From NS-11 sp036505795 (GTDB lineage: Bacteria > Nitrospirota > Nitrospiria > Nitrospirales > NS-4), in the NCBI GenBank assembly GCA_036505795.1, contig DASXSU010000033.1, positions 17,037-81,036 of the forward strand: a stretch of DNA of 64,000 nt, written 5' to 3'. Under the pieces are notes generated by a model. That model saw only the letters and a program-made list of their open reading frames with translations. It made no database searches and was not told where the DNA came from. Shown in pieces: positions 50,586-59,505 of the stretch. The position numbers and the translations under genes are program-made. The stretch's first letter is position 1; each line of letters begins with the position of its first letter.

Positions 50586-51276
50586 GGGTCCCCCGCTTCG
50601 GCTTATAAGAGGCCAAGGTCTTGGACACGATATCCCGCACCTGGGCTTGCTGCTCGTCGATCTCCAATGTCGCATCAATGACCGTCAATCCGAATTCATC
50701 CACCAGTTTGTCGTATTCGGCCAGCGCCCGGGATTGAAAGAGTTTGAAGCTTTCTACGATGTTCGTGCTGAGATTAAGATCCATCCCCGCCTCATAGTAC
50801 TTCAACTCTGCGCGGGTCCCCCTTAATAGGCGAGCGACCGACACCTCGATCGGAACCCGAAAATAAAGCGCCAGATCCGGCCTGACGGCGAAGCTATAGA
50901 GATTACGGAGCCAGCCAGGCGACATGCCTCGCACCGCGTCGCGCGCAAAAGCCGTATACATATACCGGTCTGCCAGCACGATCATGCCGGCTTTCAGCGG
51001 CGGCAGAATCTGATGATACAGGCGGTTGGCGAAATCGGTTGCATGCAGCAGGCTGAAGGTAAGGGGAGTCAAGACCTTTGTTTTTTTTCCCCGTCGGGTG
51101 GTTTCCTTCACCAATTCCGATGAGTTCCACTCGGTGAAGTAGACGTTGAACTCTCTGGACTCTAGCCACTTCTGCAGCAAGCTGAGCTGCGTGCTCTTGC
51201 CCGACCCGTCGATGCCTTCGACAACGATCAGTTTGCCCGCATAGGGATGAGGATTTGGACCGAATTTTGAGGTCAT
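50503..51276 (-). CDS. Thymidylate-kinase-like protein with intact P-loop (paralogue 1)
   Basis: A 257-residue P-loop kinase. Walker A is GIDGSGKST at residues 21-29 (Lys27 intact). The VLADRYMYTAFARDAVRG segment aligns with the DRY motif of dTMP kinase but TAFARD replaces SxxAYQ, so the substrate may not be dTMP. The last ~28 residues (after KPKRG) are basic/acidic and encoded in the stretch shared with paralogue 2, suggesting read-through into the next gene. ATGA overlaps the ppx stop. Being in the pst-phoU-ppx operon, a role in nucleotide or polyphosphate turnover under phosphate limitation is plausible but unproven. Confidence 0.78.
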   Translation of the reverse strand: MTSKFGPNPHPYAGKLIVVEGIDGSGKSTQLSLLQKWLESREFNVYFTEWNSSELVKETTRRGKKTKVLTPLTFSLLHATDFANRLYHQILPPLKAGMIVLADRYMYTAFARDAVRGMSPGWLRNLYSFAVRPDLALYFRVPIEVSVARLLRGTRAELKYYEAGMDLNLSTNIVESFKLFQSRALAEYDKLVDEFGLTVIDATLEIDEQQAQVRDIVSKTLASYKPKRGTHGRREALFWRRFTLPESDRSERQDDRH

Positions 51277-52829
51277 AAGTCCGGCATCTGAGCTGCTCGG
51301 GTCGTGAGCATGATGGTGCGGTGCAAGCTTTCCTCCAGGAGGTCGCTGCGTTTGCGGGCGGCCCAGATTTCAAGCGCGGCGTCGTCGCTGCTTGTTAGCG
51401 CGAGTTCCAGAGTTTTTGACGTTATAGCACAATCAATGGATCGGACGACGCCGAAATGGCTGCGGTCAAGGGCGTTGGCGATACGAAGAATGCCCCCCAA
51501 CACCAAGAGCGTCTGCCGATAGTCGGAATCGAGCTTCTTGAGCGTTCGATGCTCTTCTTCCGGAGTCGCCTTGCGATGGTATCGGGCAATGTTGCCGATC
51601 AGTTCGATTTCGTCGCCGCTGAACCCGGCCAAGTCGCTGTTTTTGATGAGGTAATACGAATGCTTATGATGTTGCCGAGGATTAATTAGAAAGCCGATAT
51701 CATGCAAGATGGCGGCAAACTCCAGCCACTCACGCTCCTGGTCCCCCATTTTGTGCAGGCTCTTGGTTTGGTCAAATAGCTGGAGGGCCAGCTTGGCGAC
51801 ATGGTGCGTATGAACCATCTCGTAGTGACACTTGCGGGCCAGGCGGATGACTTCGCGACGCCTGAGATTGGGGATCTCGCCTTCGGCCTGAATCCCTTCT
51901 CGGTGCAGTTCCATGAAATCCGAGAGCACCCCATCACGGATGCCTTTGTCGCTGACGATCAGCTCCTCGATGCTCAGTCGCTCCATAATCTTTCGGAGCA
52001 CCATACAGGCAGGCAAGAGCACATCCGCCCGGGCCGGATCCAGTCCCGGGATCTCGCTTCGACGAGCAAGGGGAGTGCCGGCGAGCAGCTTCTCTGCGCC
52101 CACGATGTCTTTAAAGGAAAAGCGCGCCAGGTTGAGTTGAGGGAGTGGACGCCCGGTACTGCGCTGATGCATCACTTCGGCGAGGTTACCGACCATTCCG
52201 GAACTCCCGACGAATTCGTCAAAGCCGATCTTTTTGAAGCGGGGCAACGTCGCCTTCAATTGGCCATCGATGGCGGCTTCAAGCTGCTCCATGCCGTCTT
52301 TGGACGATCGCGCCCCTCTCAGATAGAGGTCGTTCAGCCGCAGCGCCCCGAGCTTCAAGCTGGCGGCGCAGAGCAACTCTTGCCGGGTTCCGGCGACCAA
52401 TTCCACCGACCCGCCCCCAAAGTCAGCGATCAGCGCCTTGCGATCGCCGAAGTCCATACTTTGCCTTACACCGAGATAGATCAGTCGCGCCTCTTCCAAG
52501 CCGGTTACGACGCGGATTCGCACCCCGGTCTCGCGTTCCACCACCTCGATGAGGTCTCCCCCATTGGTGGCCTCCCGCACCGCGCTCGTCGCGACTGCCT
52601 GAATCCGGGTGACGCCGCGATTTCGCGCCAGCATCGTGAAGCTGCGCATGACCTCGGTTCCTCTTTCAATCGCTTCAGGCGCCAAGAGTCCCGCTTTGAA
52701 CGTCTCATCCCCAAGGCGGGCCACATTTTTGTGACGATCGATGATCTTATAAGAAAAGTCGGGCTGCACTTCAGCAATGATCATGTGGATCGAATTGCTG
52801 CCGACGTCTATCAACGCGACCTTAAGCAT
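51273..52829 (-). CDS. ppx: Exopolyphosphatase / pppGpp phosphohydrolase (Ppx/GppA family)
   Basis: A 518-residue two-part protein. The N-terminal actin-like part has IDVGSNSIHMIIAEV, EEARLIYLGV and LIADFGGGSVEL (phosphate loops). The C-terminal third is an HD-type helical domain with HTHHVAKLALQLFDQ and LHDIGFLINPRQHHKHS. The enzyme removes terminal phosphates from polyphosphate or converts pppGpp to ppGpp. The phoU stop and this start are adjacent with no gap, and the kinase pair follows with overlap. With PPK2 encoded 10 kb away, both degradative and transfer routes for polyphosphate are present. Confidence 0.92.
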   Translation of the reverse strand: MLKVALIDVGSNSIHMIIAEVQPDFSYKIIDRHKNVARLGDETFKAGLLAPEAIERGTEVMRSFTMLARNRGVTRIQAVATSAVREATNGGDLIEVVERETGVRIRVVTGLEEARLIYLGVRQSMDFGDRKALIADFGGGSVELVAGTRQELLCAASLKLGALRLNDLYLRGARSSKDGMEQLEAAIDGQLKATLPRFKKIGFDEFVGSSGMVGNLAEVMHQRSTGRPLPQLNLARFSFKDIVGAEKLLAGTPLARRSEIPGLDPARADVLLPACMVLRKIMERLSIEELIVSDKGIRDGVLSDFMELHREGIQAEGEIPNLRRREVIRLARKCHYEMVHTHHVAKLALQLFDQTKSLHKMGDQEREWLEFAAILHDIGFLINPRQHHKHSYYLIKNSDLAGFSGDEIELIGNIARYHRKATPEEEHRTLKKLDSDYRQTLLVLGGILRIANALDRSHFGVVRSIDCAITSKTLELALTSSDDAALEIWAARKRSDLLEESLHRTIMLTTRAAQMPDL

Positions 52830-53489
52830 TTATTTCCCGATCGTGTGCCGGATGATTTTCCCTTCCACCATGTAGACGACGAGCTCGGCGACATTGGTCG
52901 CGTGATCGGCGATGCGCTCCAGATACTTGGCAATGAAGGTGAGGCGGATGGCGCGTGAAATCGTCTGCGGATCCTCCAGCATGAACGATAGTAGCTCTCG
53001 AAAGAGCTGTTCCGTGAGGTCGTCCACAAAATCATCATCCGCGCAGACTTTCCGGGCAAGCACCACGTCCGAGGCCACAAACGCGTCGAGAGAATTCCGT
53101 ACCATCTGAAGCGCCCAGGTCGCCATCCTGGGAATATCAATGTAGGGCTTGAGCTGCGGTTCCTCGTTCAGCTCAATGGCGCGCTCGCTGATGTTCTCGG
53201 AGAGATCGCTCATCCGTTCCAGCTCCGTGGAGATTTTCATCGCCGTGGTGATAAACCGCAGATCGCGCGCCGTGGGTTGCTGAAGAGCGAGAAGCCGCAG
53301 ACAGTCTTCATCCACCTCCACATCCAGGGCATTCACCCGATGGTCATTCTCGATGATCTGTCGCGCGAGAGGCGAATCGCGTTCCACGAGCGCGCGAAGC
53401 GACCCCTGAATCTGATCTTCGACCATCCCGCCCATGCGGAGCAGCTTGGCCTTCAGGTCTTTCAGCTCGTCGTCAAGATGGCGGTGCAT
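52830..53489 (-). CDS. phoU: Phosphate signalling regulator PhoU
   Basis: A 219-residue all-helical protein with two PhoU repeats. Each has the metal-binding E/DxxxD pattern, seen in TAMKISTELERMSDLSENI (first) and FIAKYLERIADHATNVAEL (second). PhoU connects the Pst transporter with PhoR and keeps the regulon off when phosphate is plentiful. Its start overlaps the pstB stop by one base and its stop abuts the ppx start, so all three are coupled. Confidence 0.95.
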   Translation of the reverse strand: MHRHLDDELKDLKAKLLRMGGMVEDQIQGSLRALVERDSPLARQIIENDHRVNALDVEVDEDCLRLLALQQPTARDLRFITTAMKISTELERMSDLSENISERAIELNEEPQLKPYIDIPRMATWALQMVRNSLDAFVASDVVLARKVCADDDFVDDLTEQLFRELLSFMLEDPQTISRAIRLTFIAKYLERIADHATNVAELVVYMVEGKIIRHTIGK

Positions 53490-54361
53490 CAGCCGAACCT
53501 CCCGGTAATGTAATCTTCCGTTCGCCGTTCACGTGGATTTGTGAAGATCTGCTTCGTGTCGCCGAACTCGATCAACTCTCCCATTAGAAAGAAGCCGGTA
53601 TAGTCAGAGACCCTGGCGGCCTGCTGCATGTTGTGGGTCACAATCACCACCGTCAGGTTCTTCTTCAAGCTGAACAGCAGTTCCTCGATCCTGGCCGTGG
53701 CGATAGGGTCCAGCGCGGAGCACGGCTCATCCATCAACAGAATCTCCGGCTTGACGGCAAGCGAGCGGGCGATGCAGAGCCGTTGTTGCTGGCCTCCGGA
53801 TAACCCGAGGGCGCTTTCTTGTAAGCGGTCCTTGACCTCTTCCCACAGGCCTGCTCCTCTCAGACTGTCTTCCACTATTTCTGCGAGGACTCCGTGATTG
53901 GCCACTCCCTGTAATCTGGGACCGTACGCCACATTGTCGAAAATCGGCTTCGGGAACGGATTGGACTTCTGGAACACCATGCCCACGCGCTTTCGAAGAT
54001 CGGTCACGTCGACCGTCGCACCATAGATATCCTCTCCGTCCAACAGGATGCGTCCCTCCAGGCGAGCGCCCTCAATGAGATCATTCAAGCGATTGAGACA
54101 CCGCAAAAGTGTAGATTTCCCGCATCCGGATGGACCGATGAATGCCGTAACCTGGTTGGGCGCGACATCAATATTGACTTTGAATAGCGCCTGGGTCGCT
54201 TCATAGAAGAAATTGACGTCGCGCAAAACGATTTTAGGCTCAATCTGGCCGAGCGACTCGGTTCCTGACTGTTCAGTGGCATTCGCGACGGGTCGGCGCA
54301 TCAGGTCCCTATATTCGCGGTGCGGGACTGCTCGGTCGGTTGCTTGCACAAAGGTTTGCAT
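53489..54361 (-). CDS. pstB: Phosphate ABC transporter ATP-binding protein PstB
   Basis: A 290-residue ATPase. Motifs are Walker A GPSGCGKST, LRCLNRLNDLIEGARLEG (PstB-typical), Q-loop VFQKSNPFPKPIFDNVAYG, signature LSGGQQQR, Walker B LLMDEPCSALDPIAT and the switch His in VTHNMQQA. The first ~40 residues are an extra, poorly conserved lead. AAGGAGG precedes the ATG. It powers phosphate uptake through PstA and PstC and lies 16 bp after pstA. Confidence 0.96.
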   Translation of the reverse strand: MQTFVQATDRAVPHREYRDLMRRPVANATEQSGTESLGQIEPKIVLRDVNFFYEATQALFKVNIDVAPNQVTAFIGPSGCGKSTLLRCLNRLNDLIEGARLEGRILLDGEDIYGATVDVTDLRKRVGMVFQKSNPFPKPIFDNVAYGPRLQGVANHGVLAEIVEDSLRGAGLWEEVKDRLQESALGLSGGQQQRLCIARSLAVKPEILLMDEPCSALDPIATARIEELLFSLKKNLTVVIVTHNMQQAARVSDYTGFFLMGELIEFGDTKQIFTNPRERRTEDYITGRFG

Positions 54362-54377
54362 AGAACCTCCTTGTCCG

Positions 54378-56036
54378 TCAAACCGCGGAGCCGGCGTATT
54401 TTTTCCGAAGGCGGTTACGCAGAGTGATGGCCACCAGATTCAGCAACACCACCACCACAATGAGAACCAACGTCGTGATATAGACCATCGGCTTCGCCGC
54501 TTCCACGTTCGGCGATTGGAATCCCACGTCGTAGATATGAAAACCGAGGTGCATGAATTTGCGATCGAGATGGAAAAACGGCCATTGCCAATCGAATGGC
54601 AGCGTCGGCGCAAGTTTGACCACTCCGGTCAGCATCAGCGGCGCGACTTCTCCCGCGGCGCGGGCCATCGCGAGAATAACTCCGGTCAGAATCCCAGGGA
54701 CGGCGGAGGGCAGAATAACCCCTACCAATGTCTCCAGTTTCGTCGCGCCAAGGGCCAACGAACCCTCCCGAAGGTCGCGCGGCACGGCGGAGAGTCCCTC
54801 TTCAGTGGCGACGATCACCACCGGAACGGTCAAGAGCGCCAATGTCAGCGAGGCCCACAGGATGCCGCCGGTCCCGAAGGTCGGCGTCGGAAGAGCTTCC
54901 GGAAAGAAGACCTTATCGATAGTGCCTCCGATCGCGTAGACGAAGAAACCCAAACCGAACACCCCGAACACAATCGACGGCACCCCGGCCAGGTTGTTAA
55001 CGGCAATCCTGACCAGGCGCACCACGATGCCCTGGCGGGCGTATTCTTTCAGGTACAGAGCCGCAAGGACGCCGAACGGCACGACCGCGAGCGTCATCAC
55101 GAAAACCATCATGACCGTGCCGAAGATCGCCGGAAAGATTCCGCCTTCGGTGTTCGCTTCCCGGGGCTCCTCGGTCAGCACCCGCCAGACATTGGCTGCA
55201 TAGGTGACTATCTTTTCCGGAACTCCCATCTCGTTCGGCCGGAGCGCTCGGATGGTCTGGCTCAGCGGCAGGCGTTTTTCCTGCCCGTTCGCGTCCACCA
55301 TCAGAACGGCATGCTCGTTCAGGCGTGCATTAAGACTTTCAAGTCGTTTCATTTGCTCTTGGTACCGAGCCTCGACGGATGCCATCGAGGCTTTCAATCG
55401 GGATAACTCTTCCCTCTTTTCATCCGTGAGAGCCGAGGGTGAGAGGGAAGTCTTTAGCTCGAGTCGGCGGATGCTCAGGCGAATTCGCTCGATCTCGGCG
55501 TTGATCGCGCCGATCTCGACACGCTCGATTCGGGAAATGCGGGCGCGAAGCGTATTGGTCTGATCGAGGAGAGGCCGCAAGGCTTGCCATGCCGCTTCGT
55601 TTCCCTCGGCAATCGGTTGGTCTTCCCGGTAGACCGCCTTGATCCGCCCGTACATATTCCCCCATTCGCGCCGCTCCAAGAGCACCGCCTCCGGCGGAAA
55701 TGATTGCGAGACAATTTTATCCTGGTCGACCCATTTAAAATCCAAGCCGTACAAGTCCCGATTCCCGATTTTCAGCCGGATGCGGCTCTTGCCTTCCGGC
55801 TGTGCAGGGCCGGCAGAGTGAGGAATTGTTTCACGGCCTGCCATCTGTCCGAGAAGATGGGTCCCGTCTCGGAGAGAGAGTTCAATGATGGCCGCCGGCC
55901 AAAAAAATCCAAGCCCGTTGACCATGATGAGCACCAGCAGGCCCACGACCATTAAGAGGGAAATCGCCAGACCGGCGCCGCTTCCCCAGACAAAGAAATC
56001 GCCGGAAGCCCGATATTTCTGGAGGAAGGCCTTCAT
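54378..56036 (-). CDS. pstA: Phosphate ABC transporter permease PstA, extended
   Basis: A 552-residue permease, nearly twice the length of E. coli PstA. The first helix is at residues ~17-40. A periplasmic insert follows, with a long coiled coil around residues 160-275 (IERVEIGAINAEIERIRLSIRRLE and the following heptads). The usual permease domain of five helices starts near 310 (FGTVMMVFVMTLAVVPFGVLAALYL) with the EAA-like loop VPRDLREGSLALGATKLETLVGVILPSAVPGI. The similar long form is known in pseudomonads. The insert may sense or dock something in the periplasm. Confidence 0.92.
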   Translation of the reverse strand: MKAFLQKYRASGDFFVWGSGAGLAISLLMVVGLLVLIMVNGLGFFWPAAIIELSLRDGTHLLGQMAGRETIPHSAGPAQPEGKSRIRLKIGNRDLYGLDFKWVDQDKIVSQSFPPEAVLLERREWGNMYGRIKAVYREDQPIAEGNEAAWQALRPLLDQTNTLRARISRIERVEIGAINAEIERIRLSIRRLELKTSLSPSALTDEKREELSRLKASMASVEARYQEQMKRLESLNARLNEHAVLMVDANGQEKRLPLSQTIRALRPNEMGVPEKIVTYAANVWRVLTEEPREANTEGGIFPAIFGTVMMVFVMTLAVVPFGVLAALYLKEYARQGIVVRLVRIAVNNLAGVPSIVFGVFGLGFFVYAIGGTIDKVFFPEALPTPTFGTGGILWASLTLALLTVPVVIVATEEGLSAVPRDLREGSLALGATKLETLVGVILPSAVPGILTGVILAMARAAGEVAPLMLTGVVKLAPTLPFDWQWPFFHLDRKFMHLGFHIYDVGFQSPNVEAAKPMVYITTLVLIVVVVLLNLVAITLRNRLRKKYAGSAV

Positions 56037-56109
56037 TTCAGTCGTCAGTCTGAGAAATGTGAAGGGTGCAGATTCTTCGCTGTGCTCAGAATGACATTCA
56101 TCATGTCAC

Positions 56110-58443
56110 CTAGAACTGGCTGTACTTCCTCCGGAGTCGTTGGCGGATGACTTCGGCGCCCGTGTTTAAGACGAACGTGACCACGAATAACAGCAAGGCG
56201 GCGAGGAACAGCGTTCGATAGAGGGTTCCGGCGTGGGGCGCCTCCGGAATCTCGACAGCAATGTTGGCGGAGAGCGTGCGAAAGCCGTTGAACAAGCTCC
56301 AATCCATGATGGGCGTGTTGCCCGTCGCCATGAGAACGATCATTGTTTCGCCGACTGCCCGTCCGAAGCCGATCATGAGCGCCGAGAAGATGCCCGGACT
56401 GGCCGAGATGAATACAAGACGTGCGAGCGTTTGCCATCGGGTTGCGCCAAGGGCCAAGGATCCGGCGATCAGATTCTTGGGAACGTTCGAGAGCGCTTCT
56501 TCCGAAATACTGAAGATGATGGGAATGATGGCGAACCCCATGGCGAAGCCCACAACCAATGCGTTGCGCTGGTCATAGCGAAGTCCGAAGGTCGAAGCGA
56601 GCCACTCTTTGTAGTTGGCACCGAACATTAACGATTCGATCCAAAGATTTTGGCTGATGCAGAATGCCATGGCCCCGGCGATCACCGGGATCAGAAGCAG
56701 AAATTCCGCTCCTGGGCGAAGACGGTTGCGCACACCGCGCGGGACGAATTGCCAAATCAGGGAAGCCACGACAACGCTGATGGGGACGACCACGACCATA
56801 CCAATTACCGCCGGGAAGATGCGCTCGAGGAGAGGCGCCATCCAAAGACCGGCGAGAAAGCCCAAGACCACTGTGGGTAGAGCGGCCATGATCTCGATGA
56901 CCGGTTTAATTTTTGCCCGCAGATCAGGGTGCATGAACATCGATGTGTAAATGGCGGCCAGCACCGCCAGCGGCACCGCCAGCAACAAGGCGTAGATCGT
57001 CCCCTTCAGGGTTCCAAAAATCAGCGGCGTCAGGCCGAACTTCGGCTCGAAATCATCGGACGCGCCGGAGGATTGCCAGACATGAGCCGGGCGGTCATAG
57101 CCTTCATACCAAACAGGCCGAAAGAGCGTGGCAAGGGTAATCTCCGGATGCGGGTTATTAATTGCGTAGGCTCTCTGGCGACCGTTCCCGTCCAAAGCCA
57201 GGGCGCCGTTGGCTTTTGGGGCGAACATCAAAGACTGAATCGGGGTGCCATCGCCCGGGATTCGGATTAGTGTCTGCTCGGAGGTGGAGTAGTGCACAAA
57301 GATGTTGCCGCCGGCATCACCAGTGATAAAACCCTTGTCGCGCTGCGAGGGCGAAATGGCGGTGATCGGCGCCGGGTGAGCAGCAAAACGATGAATGCTT
57401 TCAAGTTTGGTGACATTGCTCTCGCTGGAAAGCGGAACGGGCATCCATACGGAGACGTTTCCCGTCTCCGTGCCAACAACCAAAGCGCGATCCCCGATCA
57501 GATACGAAAGAACTCTCACGGCCGCGCCGGATGCGACCGTGGCGTTGCCTATCAGGATCGGCTGAGTGATCTCCCGCACATCAAAGTGGTAGAGATGTCC
57601 GCCAGCCGTCCCGACTGAGAGGTTTTCCGCCCGACTATCCATGGCAAGAGCTGTCACCGTCTCTGCTATACGTCCCGTAAGTTCAAGCGATGTCACTTCA
57701 GGGACGGACGAGGGCGTACCGTCCGGCCTCAAAGAAGAGCGCGCTGCGGAGAGCCAGAGGCGCCCTTCGTCCGTGAGGACGGCAACGATAGGCCCTGCTT
57801 CAGTTGCTTGATATGCTAATCGAACGATTTTTTTCTTCCTTGGGTCGGCCTGGAACGCCACGCCGGCGACAACGGACGGCGTAATCACTCGGTTGCCGGA
57901 CTCGAAGGAGCTTCTGAAATCAATCGTGAACGGCAGGATGCGGCCATCGGCCGTGCCAAGGCCAAACCGCTCCCCTTTTCCTTGCGCTCGCGCCACCGCC
58001 GTGGCGGTTGCTGGGATCAAGGCATCATTGAATTCCTGCTTCAGAACCCTGCCTGAAGGTAGAGCATAAAATGAGATACGCTCCGTGCTGATCGTAAAGC
58101 CGATTTCTTGCTGTTCATCCAGGCCGGTCAACGCCGACTGAGGTAATCCCTGCACAAAAGCGCCGGACTCATATCTTCCAGTTTCCTTCGCAGTCGGCGA
58201 GAAGAACAGCGGCGCGACCTCCAGAACGAGAAAGATGAAAATCGCCAGGATGCTGAGGATCACGCCGGTGCCGCCCAACTGGATGACCAGCCTGGCAAGG
58301 ATGTCAAGAGATCGACGGACGGCGCGTCGGGCGACAGGCTCTAAGAAGATGACCGGAGTCGGCTGGCCGGCCGACTCCGGAACCGTTAATTGCGAGGGAC
58401 CGAGAGAGACATCTCTACTCAAGCTTTTTCGATTCCTTCTCAA
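56110..58443 (-). CDS. pstC: Phosphate ABC transporter permease PstC, with periplasmic propeller-like domain
   Basis: A 777-residue permease, over twice the E. coli length. A first helix (residues ~50-75) is followed by ~370 periplasmic residues with repeated beta-type segments such as LGTADGRILPF, VLTDEGRLWLS, SVGTAGGHLYHFDV, VVGTETGNVSVWMP, ITGDAGGNIFVHYS and LALDGNGRQRAYAI, a WD40-like propeller. The permease domain begins near residue 480 and has the EAA loop NVPKNLIAGSLALGATRWQTLARLV. The start is TTG 58443 or a later TTG near 58422; it overlaps pstS by up to 29 bp. Confidence 0.9.
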   Translation of the reverse strand: MRRNRKSLSRDVSLGPSQLTVPESAGQPTPVIFLEPVARRAVRRSLDILARLVIQLGGTGVILSILAIFIFLVLEVAPLFFSPTAKETGRYESGAFVQGLPQSALTGLDEQQEIGFTISTERISFYALPSGRVLKQEFNDALIPATATAVARAQGKGERFGLGTADGRILPFTIDFRSSFESGNRVITPSVVAGVAFQADPRKKKIVRLAYQATEAGPIVAVLTDEGRLWLSAARSSLRPDGTPSSVPEVTSLELTGRIAETVTALAMDSRAENLSVGTAGGHLYHFDVREITQPILIGNATVASGAAVRVLSYLIGDRALVVGTETGNVSVWMPVPLSSESNVTKLESIHRFAAHPAPITAISPSQRDKGFITGDAGGNIFVHYSTSEQTLIRIPGDGTPIQSLMFAPKANGALALDGNGRQRAYAINNPHPEITLATLFRPVWYEGYDRPAHVWQSSGASDDFEPKFGLTPLIFGTLKGTIYALLLAVPLAVLAAIYTSMFMHPDLRAKIKPVIEIMAALPTVVLGFLAGLWMAPLLERIFPAVIGMVVVVPISVVVASLIWQFVPRGVRNRLRPGAEFLLLIPVIAGAMAFCISQNLWIESLMFGANYKEWLASTFGLRYDQRNALVVGFAMGFAIIPIIFSISEEALSNVPKNLIAGSLALGATRWQTLARLVFISASPGIFSALMIGFGRAVGETMIVLMATGNTPIMDWSLFNGFRTLSANIAVEIPEAPHAGTLYRTLFLAALLLFVVTFVLNTGAEVIRQRLRRKYSQF

Positions 58444-59410
58444 CCATAGAGGCCGACAAGGGGAAGAATCCGTCCTTTACGACTACCTGCTGTCCCTGCT
58501 GGCTATACACGAACTTGAGAAACTCCTGTACTAACGGGTTTAGAGGCTTATTGGGCGCTTTGTTGACGTAGAGGTACAGGTGTCGCCAGAGAGGGTATGA
58601 CCCTTCCATCGCATTGTGCTGCGTGGCTTCTTTAAACGGCATGCCTTCCTTTTCGGTCAACGGAACGGCGCGGACTCCGGATGTCATATATCCGATGCCG
58701 CTATAACCAATGCCGGCTTGATCCTCCGTGACTCCCTGAACGACCGACGCGGACCCCGGTTGTTCTTTGACGTCATCTTTGTAGTCACCGTTTTTCAGTG
58801 CGTGCTCTTTAAAAAACCCATACGTGCCGGACGCTGAATTTCGGCCATACATGCTGATGGGGCTCGATGCCAGCGGGCCATCGGCTCCCGCCTGCCCCCA
58901 TTTCTGAATATTTTCCTTATATCCCCAGCGCCGGCTCTTCGAGAAGATTGCATCCACCTGCGGCATCGTCAGTCCCGGCACCGGATTGTCCTTGTTCACA
59001 TAGACGGCCAGGGCATCAATCGCGACCGGAAATGCGGTCGGCTTGTACTTGAACTTTTTCTCGAAGGCGTCCATCTCAGTGCCCTTCATGGGCCGAGACA
59101 TCGGCCCGATCTGCGCCGTGCCTTCGATGAGCGCCGGGGGAGCGGTGCTCGAGCCTTTGCCTTCGATCTGAATCTTGACGTTCGGGTACTGCTTGCGAAA
59201 CCCCTCGGCCCACAAAGTCATGAGATTATTTAAGGTATCGGATCCGATGCTGTTGAGGTTACCGGTGACGCCGCTGACTTTCGCGTAGGCTTTTAAATTG
59301 GGGTCTATCTTGATCGCTTCCTCAGCGAGGGCAGCGCCATTTCCGAACATGCACCCGACGGACGCCGTGATGGCAACTCCAAGAATCGCGGTTTTGCGTC
59401 TGTCTGTCAT
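58415..59410 (-). CDS. pstS: Phosphate ABC transporter substrate-binding protein PstS
   Basis: A 331-residue periplasmic binding protein with a signal peptide (AILGVAITASVGCMFGNGAALA). Phosphate-binding segments are SIGSDTLNNLM, EGKGSSTAPPALIEGTAQIGPMSRPM and GRNSASGTYGFFKEH. This is the DING/PstS-II-like type that starts its mature fold with an N-(x)-IGSDTL loop. I chose ATG 59410, with AAGGAG five bases upstream; a GTG two codons earlier lacks spacing. A four-repeat Pho box lies upstream. It is the first gene of the pst-pho operon and probably the most highly expressed under phosphate limitation. Confidence 0.93.
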   Translation of the reverse strand: MTDRRKTAILGVAITASVGCMFGNGAALAEEAIKIDPNLKAYAKVSGVTGNLNSIGSDTLNNLMTLWAEGFRKQYPNVKIQIEGKGSSTAPPALIEGTAQIGPMSRPMKGTEMDAFEKKFKYKPTAFPVAIDALAVYVNKDNPVPGLTMPQVDAIFSKSRRWGYKENIQKWGQAGADGPLASSPISMYGRNSASGTYGFFKEHALKNGDYKDDVKEQPGSASVVQGVTEDQAGIGYSGIGYMTSGVRAVPLTEKEGMPFKEATQHNAMEGSYPLWRHLYLYVNKAPNKPLNPLVQEFLKFVYSQQGQQVVVKDGFFPLSASMVEKESKKLE

Positions 59411-59431
59411 TGACACTCCTTCGCGTTAAAA

Positions 59432-59487
59432 AGTTTATCTGTCAGCAATTACCTAACTGTTGCCAGCGTGTTACAGGACTGTTAACT
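59432..59487 (-). promoter_or_regulatory. Pho box and -10 element of the pstS operon
   Basis: On the minus strand four 7-mers (AGTTAAC, CTGTAAC, TGGCAAC, AGGTAAT) lie at 59481-59487, 59470-59476, 59459-59465 and 59448-59454, exactly 11 bp apart. This is the known PhoB site layout of 7-bp repeats with 4-bp spacers. Ten bp after the last repeat is a -10-like TAAACT (59432-59437), and no -35 box is needed in PhoB-activated promoters. Confidence 0.8.
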
Positions 59488-59505
59488 GCTTCCACGGTAT
59501 TCGCG

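Noticed and set aside
51801..52958. 385-codon plus-strand frame antisense to ppx and phoU
   Set aside because: Same reasoning: both minus-strand genes have complete motif sets, and the antisense frame shows only GC-biased random sequence.
54213..55406. 397-codon plus-strand frame antisense to pstA and pstB
   Set aside because: Extremely rich in His, Arg and Gln, typical of antisense reading of a high-GC gene; it conflicts with intact pst genes.
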